The notes under the pieces are model-generated. The model had not been told where the DNA came from, did no database searches, and worked only from the letters and a program-made list of their open reading frames with translations. Shown here in pieces: positions 7,426-14,329 of a DNA stretch of 47,560 bases. The position numbers and the translations under genes were made by a program. Position 1 is the first letter of the stretch, and every line of letters starts with the position of its first letter. Source of the DNA: a virus; IMG/VR virus record IMGVR_UViG_3300030329_001677, positions 1-47,560 of that record. One strand, given 5' to 3'.

Positions 7426-8001
7426 CTAGAACGGCATGTCTTCGTCAACGTCTACAGTTTCCGTAGTTGCGTTAGATTTATTCCATTGCTCTACCATTAC
7501 TTGATATTTACTTTTATCCTCTTCAGACAGTCTTTTGTTCATGTCTTTATTATATAAACAATTAGCCCCAGATTTATTACTCCATCTGTATTTAAGAGCT
7601 TGTCTAATAACAGGCTCTCCTGTTTCTTTGTTTGTAGAAACATACTCTTCAGATATAAAAGTAATCATTAAATCTTTTCCAATAGCGTCATTCATAGCTT
7701 TAGAATCATCAGTAAAATCTTTAACTCCTGCGTTCACTAAGAAATCTTTCATTTGTTTTTTCTTCCAATCTTGTGTAGAGGGTTTATCAGTCTGTTTAAC
7801 TGCCCACATTTGAACTCTACCTAACTTATCATTGCTGGTTACGTTAAATGTTATAAAAGGTGAGCCCTTGTAATTATCTAATAAATCAGAAGTGGTTATA
7901 CTTATAATTTTACAGTGATAAGCTCCTGGTTCTTTTAAATAATCTACTTTTTCATTAGTCTTTTGACTAGTAGTGTTTAAATCAAATGGTAGTACTTTCA
8001 T
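7426..8001 (-). CDS. ssb: Single-stranded DNA-binding protein
   Basis: 191 residues. The N-terminal ~120 residues have the strand-rich character of an OB fold (GAYHCKIISITTSD, SPFITFNVTSNDKLGRVQMW), and the protein ends with the acidic, hydrophobic-tipped tail DVDEDMPF, the hallmark by which SSB proteins dock partner enzymes. A variable linker with KSNATTETV precedes the tail. It would coat phage single strands and recruit replication and recombination proteins. Position between Rad52-family and RusA-like genes supports this. The fold match is by eye; DUF669-like phage proteins are an alternative. Confidence 0.82.
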   Translation of the reverse strand: MKVLPFDLNTTSQKTNEKVDYLKEPGAYHCKIISITTSDLLDNYKGSPFITFNVTSNDKLGRVQMWAVKQTDKPSTQDWKKKQMKDFLVNAGVKDFTDDSKAMNDAIGKDLMITFISEEYVSTNKETGEPVIRQALKYRWSNKSGANCLYNKDMNKRLSEEDKSKYQVMVEQWNKSNATTETVDVDEDMPF

Positions 8002-8153
8002 TTTTTTTCTTTTTTATTGTTTAATTTTTTCATTTCTTCTTCATGAACTTTATTTAAAGTTTTAGTTAAAAACTCTCCAAGTTGGTCATAAGTCATTGTT
8101 CCTAAATGTCCTTTTTGATTACTTAATGGTATATCTCTATCTTTATTTTCCAT
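7998..8153 (-). CDS. Small charged hypothetical protein (51 aa)
   Basis: 51 codons from ATG 8153, ending in an ATGA overlap with the SSB start. The sequence is hydrophilic, with LSNQKGHLGTMTYDQLGEFLTKTLNK forming a probable amphipathic helix and a Lys/Glu-rich tail. It overlaps the Rad52-family gene by 11 nt. No family recognised. The exact fit between two genes with overlaps at both ends is the main evidence that it is real. Confidence 0.6.
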   Translation of the reverse strand: MENKDRDIPLSNQKGHLGTMTYDQLGEFLTKTLNKVHEEEMKKLNNKKEKK

Positions 8154-8604
8154 TTTTAATTTTCCAATTAATATACTTAGTTAATGTATCCCCATCAAAT
8201 ATAATTTTATCTTTCTCAGGAGCGTAAGGATATTCTCTACCTTTATACTCCTTAGTTTTAAGGGTTTGTATCGGTAATCTATATAAGAATCTACCTATAC
8301 CCCATGATACACACGCACGCTTGAAAGCGTCTGATGCGTGACCTTTTTGTTTTTCTACATTAGATTCAGAACCAGTATCTGATTTCCATACCCAACCATG
8401 TTCTGTGTGTATACCAACACGACACATCAATAATCCACATGATTCGTAGTATTCTGTAGACCATTTATTAGGTCCTACAACCTCGTCTAATAAATCTTGA
8501 GCATCTCTAGCGTCTATGTAAGCTACACAAGTAGCTTTACCATACCTAGCTGATTGAACTCTCCATTTATATGGTAGTTCTTTCTTTAAATCTTCTAAAT
8601 TCAT
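8143..8604 (-). CDS. Rad52-family single-strand annealing protein
   Basis: 153 residues with the Rad52/Rad22 core: YKWRVQSARYGKATCVAYIDARDAQDLLDEVVGPNKWS at the start, then the family's most conserved block WKSDTGSESNVEKQKGHASDAFKRACVSWGIGRFLY. In phages such proteins (Sak/DdrA-like) anneal complementary single strands, working with a 5'-3' exonuclease, here the RecE-like enzyme three genes downstream, and with SSB. The gene overlaps the HU-like gene by 4 nt. The protein is short, consistent with a minimal annealing domain without a C-terminal partner-binding region. Confidence 0.92.
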   Translation of the reverse strand: MNLEDLKKELPYKWRVQSARYGKATCVAYIDARDAQDLLDEVVGPNKWSTEYYESCGLLMCRVGIHTEHGWVWKSDTGSESNVEKQKGHASDAFKRACVSWGIGRFLYRLPIQTLKTKEYKGREYPYAPEKDKIIFDGDTLTKYINWKIKNGK

Positions 8605-8845
8605 TTTTCTTTTGTTTTCATTTTACTTAAATCTTCCCTTATTTTGTTATATCCTTTTAATGCTATTACGAATTTAACAAATCTTCTTATCAATACTGGC
8701 TTACCTCTTAAGATAAGTGTTATTGCTATTTCTTTAAATAATAAAGTGAGTACGTTTCGTACAGTTTGTTTATCTATACCTAAGTCGTGAGCTATCTCAT
8801 TAACAATTTTTTTAAATCTTGTCTTCTTTTTCTTTATACTTTCCA
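8601..8845 (-). CDS. HU/IHF-like DNA-binding protein
   Basis: 82 residues from ATG 8845. The pattern LGIDKQTVRNVLTLLFKEIAITLILRGKPVLIRRFVKFVI follows HU/IHF: helix-turn-helix dimer core, then ...L..GxxVxLxxFGxF with the FVKF block. The DNA-wrapping beta arm is shortened. A longer frame could use GTG at 8852, but that GTG lies in an inverted repeat near the predicted transcription start, so ATG is preferred. HU/IHF-like genes are typical of crAss-like phages. It heads the recombination operon behind a TAnnTTTG promoter. Divergent, so moderate confidence in the fold. Confidence 0.65.
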
Positions 8846-8849
8846 TAAG

Positions 8850-8867
8850 CACTTATTTATTTAAGTG
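8850..8867. repeat. Inverted repeat near predicted transcription start (possible operator)
   Basis: CACTTA and TAAGTG flank a 6-nt AT spacer, a perfect 6-bp dyad. It lies between the minus-strand -7 box (8873-8880) and the ATG of the HU-like gene, so it would sit at the very 5' end of the mRNA, as an operator or a leader hairpin. Confidence 0.45.
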
Positions 8868-8872
8868 ATTGG

Positions 8873-8880
8873 CAAATATA
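8873..8880 (-). promoter_or_regulatory. Bacteroidota-type promoter -7 box (minus strand)
   Basis: On the minus strand this reads TATATTTG, matching TAnnTTTG, about 28 nt upstream of the ATG of the HU-like gene. It is the clearest host-type promoter on the minus strand and would drive the HU-like, Rad52, SSB, RusA, DnaA-like and RecE-like operon. Confidence 0.65.
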
Positions 8881-8884
8881 TATA

Positions 8885-9037
8885 TTATTTATTTAATGAC
8901 AAAACTTTGTTAATAAAATTTTTTATACCATAGTACAACACTATAGCAGCACAAAGATAACTTAGTAGAGTTATTGATATATACATTAATAGTATGGTGG
9001 AGGAAACTCCGAATATCAATTTACTTTTGAGCGTCAT
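8885..9037 (-). CDS. Small membrane protein (50 aa)
   Basis: 50 codons from ATG 9037, which overlaps the helicase stop as ATGA. Residues ~7-40 are strongly hydrophobic (LIFGVSSTILLMYISITLLSYLCAAIVLYYGI), enough for one long or two tightly packed membrane helices, followed by a short basic end. No family recognised. It is translationally coupled to the helicase gene. It may be a membrane anchor or an inhibitor of a host membrane process; this is speculation. Confidence 0.6.
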   Translation of the reverse strand: MTLKSKLIFGVSSTILLMYISITLLSYLCAAIVLYYGIKNFINKVLSLNK

Positions 9038-10320
9038 GCGTTTTCAAATTTTGTTAAATTACTTATAAATTTCAATGGTATTTCTCCAACACCTATATTT
9101 CTACCTTTAGCAAATATAATATTAGCCATACCCTTTGTATCGTTTCCTGTGTCATCATGTTTTATACCATAATATTCAGGCCTATGTATCAATATAACAA
9201 CGTCAGCAGCTTGTTCTATTTCTCCAGATTCTCTAAGGTCAGATAAAGTGGGTTTACCCATAGCTCTCATTCCGACTCCTCTATTAAGCTGAGAAAGAGC
9301 TATAATTGTTATATTCAATTCTTTAGCTAAGTTTTTTAATGTTCTAGCTACTTTACTTACCTCTTGTTCTCTAGTAGAATTTTTATTATTAAATGTTACT
9401 AATTGTAAATAATCTACAAGAACAAGCTTTATCCCTTTTTTATTAACATAGTCTCTTATTCTGCTTTTTAAATAATTAAGAGATGTTATATTACACTCGT
9501 CTATATTGATAGGTAGTTTTTCTATTCTTCCTATAGCTTTATTAACTTCTAAATATTCATCTTTACCAAGAGTTCCATTAATGATATAACTGTTATTAAC
9601 TTCAGACTCCATAGATATTAATCGTTTTAAAAGTTGATTGCTACTCATTTCGTAAGAAAATATAACAGACGGAGTGTTAGAGTATTTACAAGCATTTAAT
9701 AATACAGCAAGAGCAAAACTAGTCTTACCCATAGATGAAGCTCCACCTATGATTACTAAATCTGTTTCTTGCCAGCCCCCTGTAAATTTATCAATCTTAT
9801 CAAATCCTGTGGCAATACCTAACAAACCATCTGTTGACATTCTTTTATTAATATCTTCTAATGTATTTTTTATTTGTAAAGATATATCATCAAGTTTTTC
9901 AACTTTAGATATATTTATATTAGACAATTCACTTTCTATAGAAGCAATAATATGATGTAAATTTTCTTTATTTTTTACTCCATTATTTATGTCTTGAGAT
10001 ATAGATATTAACTTATTTTTTTGAAAAATGTTTTCTAATGCCTCTATACAAGAAGATACTCTAGCTTGTGAATGTCCTTTGTTGGTCATTTGAGCAAGTA
10101 TAACCGCAGATTGCTCTGTTTTCTTTTTCATCCCTTCATTTAATGTTACTAAATCAATTGTTTTTCCTTCTGATTGATATTTTATCATTAAATCAAAAAC
10201 TGTTCTACTCATTGGATATTGAAATAATCCTTTATGAAGTTCTGATGAATATTTTTCTAGTAAATTAGATTCTATAATAATTTTTCCTAGTAGTATTTGT
10301 TCTATTTCTCTATCTTCCAT
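9034..10320 (-). CDS. dnaB: DnaB-like replicative helicase
   Basis: 428 residues, close to bacterial DnaB length. The N-terminal domain (residues 1-~105) is helical and begins with the DnaB-type EIEQILLGKII. The RecA-like C-terminal domain starts with LGIATGFDKIDKFTGGWQ, then Walker A GGASSMGKTS near 191-200, Walker B KLVLVDYLQLV near 299-309, and the sensor block IIALSQLNRGVGMR, with an arginine-finger region in the HRPEYYG segment. It unwinds the phage replication fork. It begins just past a terminator and is followed by a membrane micro-protein in ATGA overlap. No primase or polymerase is visible in the window. Confidence 0.95.
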   Translation of the reverse strand: MEDREIEQILLGKIIIESNLLEKYSSELHKGLFQYPMSRTVFDLMIKYQSEGKTIDLVTLNEGMKKKTEQSAVILAQMTNKGHSQARVSSCIEALENIFQKNKLISISQDINNGVKNKENLHHIIASIESELSNINISKVEKLDDISLQIKNTLEDINKRMSTDGLLGIATGFDKIDKFTGGWQETDLVIIGGASSMGKTSFALAVLLNACKYSNTPSVIFSYEMSSNQLLKRLISMESEVNNSYIINGTLGKDEYLEVNKAIGRIEKLPINIDECNITSLNYLKSRIRDYVNKKGIKLVLVDYLQLVTFNNKNSTREQEVSKVARTLKNLAKELNITIIALSQLNRGVGMRAMGKPTLSDLRESGEIEQAADVVILIHRPEYYGIKHDDTGNDTKGMANIIFAKGRNIGVGEIPLKFISNLTKFENA

Positions 10321-10352
10321 ATTTTAATTTTAAGAGGGTAAATATACTATAA

Positions 10353-10380
10353 AAAATTAAAAGGGGGTCAAAGACCCCCA
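10353..10380 (-). terminator. Rho-independent terminator
   Basis: On the minus strand GGGGGTC-TTT-GACCCCC forms a 7-bp GC-rich stem followed by a T-rich run. It lies just after the stop of the 73-aa gene and before the helicase gene, separating two transcription units. Confidence 0.85.
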
Positions 10381-10385
10381 AATAA

Positions 10386-10607
10386 TTATATTACCCAACA
10401 TCCATTGTAGGTTTCTTTTAGAATATAATAATCTTCACACTCATCTTTATCAAGAAATTGAATACCATTAACTATTAAGTCATCAATATTTAATGTATTT
10501 AAATCAACATCTATATCTAAAAGATAATCATAGAGTTCATCATAATATTCATTGTCTATTGTTACACAACAATTATCCATAAGCCTTCTTAAATTAAATT
10601 CTTTCAT
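10386..10607 (-). CDS. Acidic hypothetical protein (73 aa)
   Basis: 73 residues, strongly acidic (DEYYDELYDYLLDIDVDLNTL), with no recognised family. It starts in a TAATG overlap with the upstream gene's stop and is followed directly by a strong terminator, making it the last gene of its unit. Acidic phage mini-proteins of this type are sometimes DNA mimics, but nothing here proves that. Confidence 0.65.
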   Translation of the reverse strand: MKEFNLRRLMDNCCVTIDNEYYDELYDYLLDIDVDLNTLNIDDLIVNGIQFLDKDECEDYYILKETYNGCWVI

Positions 10608-11116
10608 TAATCCATTTCAAAATAAGGTATTAATTCTGTATATCCTTCAGGTATAGAGTTTTCAACTGATATTCTGTGTCTTGCCCATGCTCCTATCCAA
10701 TTATTATCTTTCCTGTAGTCTCCACCTCCTCTACCATTTCCTTCACAGGTTAATAGAGGTAAAGGATGAACCTTCCATCCTTCTTCATCTTCAGGAACTA
10801 TGTCTTTATCTACATACTCTTTATCTGTATGATTGATTATATATCTACCAGCAGATAAAGTCATAGGTTTTTCAACTTGAATCTCTTTAGCTAATGTAAA
10901 TAAATTGCTTCCAGATGGCTCTTCATCTGCATAATCTCCAGCCCATACAAACGAATGTTTATACCATTCTCCTTCAGGAGAAAGTAAATCTTCTGCTATA
11001 TTTACAAAATCATTTCCTATATAGCTATGTTCCATTAATTTTGCCATGCTTCCATAGTCATGTGAGTACAATGACTCCATTTTGTCCACTGATGTGGGTT
11101 TATAATATTGTCCCAT
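10607..11116 (-). CDS. Conserved phage protein of unknown function (169 aa)
   Basis: 169 residues. The start MGQYYKPTSVDKMESLYSHDYG and the phrases SHDYGSMAKLMEHSYIGN and FVWAGDYADEE are ones I recall from phage proteins of unknown function, often encoded in early modules. Trp/Tyr/Gly-rich throughout, with no membrane segment or catalytic motif that I can name. It lies 22 nt after the next upstream gene, which also begins MGxxxY, and is followed by the acidic 73-aa gene in a TAATG overlap. Confidence 0.75.
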   Translation of the reverse strand: MGQYYKPTSVDKMESLYSHDYGSMAKLMEHSYIGNDFVNIAEDLLSPEGEWYKHSFVWAGDYADEEPSGSNLFTLAKEIQVEKPMTLSAGRYIINHTDKEYVDKDIVPEDEEGWKVHPLPLLTCEGNGRGGGDYRKDNNWIGAWARHRISVENSIPEGYTELIPYFEMD

Positions 11117-11138
11117 TTTCTTTATTTTTAATTATTAA

Positions 11139-11498
11139 TTACCACCAAGAACTATAAACAACTTCGTCTCCTTCCATTATAGCTTGTCTAGCTTCTTCTA
11201 TGAATTTTAAATCATCTTCTTTTTGTTGTTTTAATTCATCTTTATTATAACTATAGGAATCATTTCCAAAGAAAAATCCTTCTGTTTCAGGCAACTCATC
11301 ATTAATGATAGCTTTCTCTAAATTCGTTATATCTATTAACTCTAATGTAACTTCTTCACAGTTAAATACTCCTTCTTTACCTGTTTTTTCTCTCCAAAGT
11401 TCTTCCATCCAACCCTGAAGTCTATTGTGTTTTCTCCAATAATGTATTTCTTCATTTTGTATTGGAGCTCGTCTTGTTGCATACTGGTCTAATCCCAT
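11139..11498 (-). CDS. Conserved 'MGLDQY...YWRKHNxLQGW' phage protein
   Basis: 119 residues. It begins MGLDQYATRR and continues IHYWRKHNRLQGWMEELW, the signature of a small family found widely in phages and some bacteria, with a conserved Cys in FNCEEV and acidic helices afterwards. The activity of the family is unknown to me. It ends in Trp-Trp. The gene has a short A-rich leader and precedes the 169-aa protein with a 22-nt gap. Confidence 0.8.
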   Translation of the reverse strand: MGLDQYATRRAPIQNEEIHYWRKHNRLQGWMEELWREKTGKEGVFNCEEVTLELIDITNLEKAIINDELPETEGFFFGNDSYSYNKDELKQQKEDDLKFIEEARQAIMEGDEVVYSSWW

Positions 11499-11500
11499 AA

Positions 11501-11659
11501 TTATTTATTTTTTAAAATTGATATTATTGATTTAATTTCATCTATTTCATCAGAGCCGATTCTGTCGCTCCATTTTAACATTCCTTCTAGCATATGAATA
11601 GCTATTTGTCTAGACTTTTTTTCAGTCCATTTATTTATTGTGTGTGATATATGTCTCAT
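11501..11659 (-). CDS. Small helical hypothetical protein (52 aa)
   Basis: 52 codons from ATG 11659, in ATGA overlap with the upstream stop, to TAA 11501-11503, two nt before the next gene's ATG. The sequence is helical and mixed-charge (INKWTEKKSRQIAIHMLEGMLKW, then DEIDEIKSIISILKN). No family recognised; the exact fit and the stop-start overlap support that it is real. Confidence 0.6.
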   Translation of the reverse strand: MRHISHTINKWTEKKSRQIAIHMLEGMLKWSDRIGSDEIDEIKSIISILKNK

Positions 11660-11910
11660 AATTCATATTCATGATAGTAACTCTTTATTCTTTCTATTAT
11701 ACCTCTACCATTAGATGTATGAAACCCATAACTATGTGTATGTAAAGATGGTATAGGTTTATTTTCTACTAATAAGTGAAATAAGTCCCACTCATTTTCA
11801 TAGTCCATGTCTTCACGTGTTTGATTTATAGCATCTGCCATAGCATATTCATCATGCCTACATTCACCATATGTCTCTGTTAAATAAGTTTTAACTTCTT
11901 TTGCTGTCAT
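11656..11910 (-). CDS. Hypothetical protein (84 aa)
   Basis: 84 residues. The N-terminal half is helical and acidic (MTAKEVKTYLTETYGECRHDEYAMADAINQ). The C-terminal half has a polar run with SLHTHSYGFHTSNGRG that looks like a loop or metal-binding segment rich in His. No family recognised. It overlaps the HTH gene upstream by 20 nt and the 52-aa gene downstream by 4 nt. Confidence 0.65.
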   Translation of the reverse strand: MTAKEVKTYLTETYGECRHDEYAMADAINQTREDMDYENEWDLFHLLVENKPIPSLHTHSYGFHTSNGRGIIERIKSYYHEYEL

Positions 11911-12142
11911 GATTAATTAATTTATATTCTGAATAACTTACTTTTCTACCAAATCTATTTTCAGCAGTTTGCATATTTGTATCAATGATATATCCATCAT
12001 CTCTCAAATTATATATGATAGCTGATAATCTTGTAGCTCCATATTCTTTAATTGCTTCCCATGATGTAATGGTGTTATACTCATTAAGATGCCATAAGAC
12101 AGCTTCATGTTGATTTTTTGGTGTATCTACTAATTTTGTCAT
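11891..12142 (-). CDS. Phage helix-turn-helix protein
   Basis: 83 residues forming a single winged-helix-type domain: NQHEAVLWHLNEYNTITSWEAIKEYG, then ATRLSAIIYNLRDDGYIIDT, the pattern of phage HTH_39-like proteins (IT...A...YGxxRLSAxIxxLRxxGYxI), ending with a wing-like FGRKVSYSEYKL. It may be a small regulator or an origin-binding protein. It is the first gene after the two structured RNA elements at 12.16-12.45 kb and is the obvious gene to be affected by them. Confidence 0.82.
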   Translation of the reverse strand: MTKLVDTPKNQHEAVLWHLNEYNTITSWEAIKEYGATRLSAIIYNLRDDGYIIDTNMQTAENRFGRKVSYSEYKLINHDSKRS

Positions 12143-12159
12143 ATAATTATTTTTAGAAT

Positions 12160-12251
12160 AATAAAGAGAGCCCAGTGACCTGAGTATATTGTTTCTTCGT
12201 TTCCTCGCGGACCCACTTGTCTTCCAATACTGCTTAGGTATGAGCTCTCTA
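12160..12251 (-). ncRNA. Structured RNA element 1 (unknown family)
   Basis: This 92-nt non-coding block folds into an imperfect rod: AGAGAGC 12165-12171 with GCTCTCT 12244-12250; ACCT 12178-12181 with AGGT 12236-12239; AGT..ATTG 12183-12191 with CAATACT 12225-12231. The apical loop is about 33 nt with GC-rich spots. On the minus strand the closing stem is followed by TTTATTATT, like a terminator tail, so transcription from the minus strand is favoured. It shares its flanks with element 2. It could be a leader, a processed RNA or an attenuator of the HTH gene. Confidence 0.5.
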
Positions 12252-12265
12252 TACTATTATTAAAT

Positions 12266-12446
12266 AATAAAGAGAGTATAGGCTTGCCGTTGATTCACAC
12301 TTATCTTAAACTGTTCACCATATTCACAGTAAAGTACTTACGCGCTTTCCTTCAATAAGTGTATCCGTTTTTGCTGGACCGTCTATAGTGGTGTCTTCTA
12401 ACCACACGTAATGGGGCGTTTCTTATGTTCGCACTATACTCTCTTA
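12266..12446 (-). ncRNA. Structured RNA element 2 (unknown family)
   Basis: About 180 nt closed by a perfect 12-bp helix (AAGAGAGTATAG 12270-12281 with CTATACTCTCTT 12434-12445). Inside, on the minus strand, are ACACTTAT/ATAAGTGT (8 bp), GTGGT/ACCAC and ACTGT/ACAGT pairs, i.e. a multibranched fold. No open reading frame fills it. Its 3' strand can alternatively pair with the 5' strand of element 1 (CTCTCT with AGAGAG plus TATTATT with AATAATA). It follows the 61-aa gene in transcription order. No known riboswitch or ribozyme recognised. Confidence 0.55.
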
Positions 12447-12449
12447 TTA

Positions 12450-12635
12450 TTATTGATTAATATATTTAATTGCTTCATCTAAATCATCAAACTTTTTATG
12501 TTTAATAAACACATAAGGAATGAATTTTTTGTATACATAGAATATATCTCTCTCCGATTTTATGTAATACTTTGATTTAGTGTTAGTTATGTCAATACCT
12601 AGAAATACTCTTAACACTCTTCTAATTACCTTCAT
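12450..12635 (-). CDS. Small basic hypothetical protein (61 aa)
   Basis: 61 residues, basic and aromatic (MKVIRRVLRVFLGI, then YYIKSERDIFYVYKKFIPYVFIKHKKFDDLDEAIKYI). The last segment, KKFDDLDEAIKYI, is a common closing helix of small phage proteins. The gene overlaps the end of the DUF932 gene by 14 nt, and its stop is followed within 5 nt by structured RNA element 2. No function assigned. Confidence 0.6.
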   Translation of the reverse strand: MKVIRRVLRVFLGIDITNTKSKYYIKSERDIFYVYKKFIPYVFIKHKKFDDLDEAIKYINQ

Positions 12636-13503
12636 TGACTAACCATTTGAATGCATTGTCATTCATTTTCTGGCCTGAGCCAGTATAAACAGACTCTTCT
12701 CTACCATTTTCTCTGTTAGGTATAGATTTATGATGAGATGTATACATAGTCACACCATTAAACAAACCCCACTTATTCATACCAAGTCTGTTTGTTTCTC
12801 TAGTAATACAAGTAGTTAAACCATCTCTAATATTCATCTTTCTTGTAGTATAATTATCAGCCCATCCAATTTGTGTAGAATCCATACCAGTAAGATGGTC
12901 TACCAATTTAGATGCTAGAATGCTTGGTACATACTCTAAACTCATCTTTTGTAGCTGAGCAATTCTTTCTTCCTGTCCATCAAAGTTAAGAATCTCTGGT
13001 AGGTTATCTACTTTGTCTTGAATAGATTGTTTATGAACATATCCTTTAAGTCCATTATTACTCATCCAAGCAAATTGATTTGAACAATATATCACTTGAT
13101 TCATAAAGCCAAACTTTAAAGCTGATGTACCATCATGAGAATTAATAGCGTATACATATTGTTTAGTTTCTTGGTCACCTATATATACTGTATTATCAGG
13201 CTTTTGCATTTGTACTAATATTTTTCTACCACCATTTATCGCTAAAGCTTTAGTAATTATTAAATCATTATTACCTGCGATTGATTGCATAGTATCTATG
13301 ATTTTAGAGTTCTGTGTAGGAGTGTACCCTTCCTTAACTGTAGTGAATACTTCTCCAGTATCTTCACGAACTATACCGTAATAGTCTGTGTGATGTAAAC
13401 CATTGTTAGCCTCAGGAGTACATTCTCCAGCATACATTAACTTTTCTTTAGTTACATTCCAGTTAAGTCCGTTTTCATTAAGAATTTGTTCTGTTGTTTT
13501 CAT
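12622..13503 (-). CDS. DUF932 phage/plasmid protein
   Basis: 293 residues matching the DUF932 (phage/plasmid-like protein) pattern: TEQILNENGLNWNVTKEKLMY, GIVREDTGEVFTTVKEGYTPTQNSKII near 45-70, AINGGRKILVQMQ, then YVYAINSHDGTSALKFGFMNQVIYCSNQFAW near 115-147 with the family's NSHDG and (V/I)xCxNQ features, and a helical C-terminal part. DUF932 proteins are widespread on phages and plasmids and have no established biochemical role that I know. It is the largest gene of this early block and begins 1 nt before the 63-aa gene stop. Confidence 0.88.
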   Translation of the reverse strand: MKTTEQILNENGLNWNVTKEKLMYAGECTPEANNGLHHTDYYGIVREDTGEVFTTVKEGYTPTQNSKIIDTMQSIAGNNDLIITKALAINGGRKILVQMQKPDNTVYIGDQETKQYVYAINSHDGTSALKFGFMNQVIYCSNQFAWMSNNGLKGYVHKQSIQDKVDNLPEILNFDGQEERIAQLQKMSLEYVPSILASKLVDHLTGMDSTQIGWADNYTTRKMNIRDGLTTCITRETNRLGMNKWGLFNGVTMYTSHHKSIPNRENGREESVYTGSGQKMNDNAFKWLVNEGN

Positions 13504-13504
13504 A

Positions 13505-13696
13505 TTATTTATAATTTTTATTTACCCATATTAAAAAGTCATCCATCATATTGTGTTCGTCTAGGTATTCTAAACACATATGTAATTCTACATCTTCTTC
13601 AGCAAATGCTTCAGCTTCTCCTTCATCGTGTTCTGTAGGGTCATCACAATGTTGATATGTAGCCTTTACCCAGTTTTCGTAATTAAGATTCATCAT
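13505..13696 (-). CDS. Acidic hypothetical protein (63 aa)
   Basis: 63 residues, extremely acidic (HCDDPTEHDEGEAEAFAEEDVELHMCLEYLDEHN), with aromatic residues at the ends. No family recognised. Two adjacent ATG codons could start it; the first overlaps the stop of the upstream gene as ATGATG. Located directly upstream of DUF932 in the same unit. Confidence 0.62.
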   Translation of the reverse strand: MMNLNYENWVKATYQHCDDPTEHDEGEAEAFAEEDVELHMCLEYLDEHNMMDDFLIWVNKNYK

Positions 13697-14166
13697 TGTT
13701 TGTAATATTTTTCATAATCTCTATCATCTGCAGTTGGGTAATTTGGGTCTTCTGCATTAAGAACCGCCTGTTCATTTTCTTTATCAAGTTCTTCTTTACT
13801 ACTTTTTTGTGTAATTTTAAAAATACTTTTTATACTTTCCTGAATATTTTCTGTTAATATATCTTTACTATTATAATAGAGACCACTAAGATAAAGTTCT
13901 CTACCACTAAACTCAGGGTCATAATCAAAATTATCGTCTTCAAAATTAGTGTTATCTATACCGTCTGTTATAGCGTCATAAAGTAAATCAAATTGTTCTT
14001 GACTTAATTCAGGCTTATTTAAATCATCTAATGTTCTTTGTTTATTACTAATTTCTGTATTTAATTCATTTACTTGTTTTTGTAAACTGTCAATCATACC
14101 TTGTAGTGCATTCGATGTTAATTCGTCTTTATACTTTACTATGTTTTCTAAATCTTTATTTTCCAT
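13693..14166 (-). CDS. Acidic coiled-coil protein (157 aa)
   Basis: 157 residues from ATG 14166 (MENKDLENIV). A longer in-frame start at 14220 exists, but it would cover most of the overlap with a well-fitting small gene, so the internal ATG is preferred. Residues ~15-55 form a coiled coil (ALQGMIDSLQKQVNELNTEISNKQRTLDDL); the rest is acidic, with DGIDNTNFEDDNFDYDPEF and a polar end. No family recognised. It overlaps the 57-aa gene upstream by 11 nt and the 63-aa gene downstream by 4 nt. Confidence 0.65.
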   Translation of the reverse strand: MENKDLENIVKYKDELTSNALQGMIDSLQKQVNELNTEISNKQRTLDDLNKPELSQEQFDLLYDAITDGIDNTNFEDDNFDYDPEFSGRELYLSGLYYNSKDILTENIQESIKSIFKITQKSSKEELDKENEQAVLNAEDPNYPTADDRDYEKYYKQ

Positions 14167-14329
14167 TTTTAATAATTTTATTATACATACAATAATCAAA
14201 TAATTTTTCTGTTTGTTCAATTAGTTGTTCAACAGATAGTTGTTCATAAGGAGTATTCAAGGTGGCTATAATTTTAGCACACCTTGCTCTTATGTTAGAT
14301 TTTAATTTTAATTCTTCAGTAACTATCAT
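14156..14329 (-). CDS. Small helical hypothetical protein (57 aa)
   Basis: 57 codons from ATG 14329, which overlaps the upstream stop as ATGA, to TAA 14156-14158 just inside the next gene. The protein looks helical (IVTEELKLKSNIRARCAKIIATL, then YEQLSVEQLIEQTEKLF) and has two cysteines. No family recognised. Its fit between neighbours argues for the shorter start of the gene at 13693. Confidence 0.6.
   Translation of the reverse strand: MIVTEELKLKSNIRARCAKIIATLNTPYEQLSVEQLIEQTEKLFDYCMYNKIIKNGK

Noticed and set aside
8846-8852. GTG start for the HU-like protein
   Set aside because: The GTG is in an inverted repeat next to the expected transcription start; the ATG two codons later is favoured.
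12165-12250. 7-bp acceptor-like stem in element 1 suggesting a tRNA
   Set aside because: No T-arm (GTTCRA), D-arm or anticodon arm can be formed; the interior pairs as a rod instead.
14167-14220. N-terminal extension of the acidic coiled-coil protein
   Set aside because: The extension overlaps a better-fitting 57-aa gene, and the hydrophobic extension is unlike the rest of the protein.
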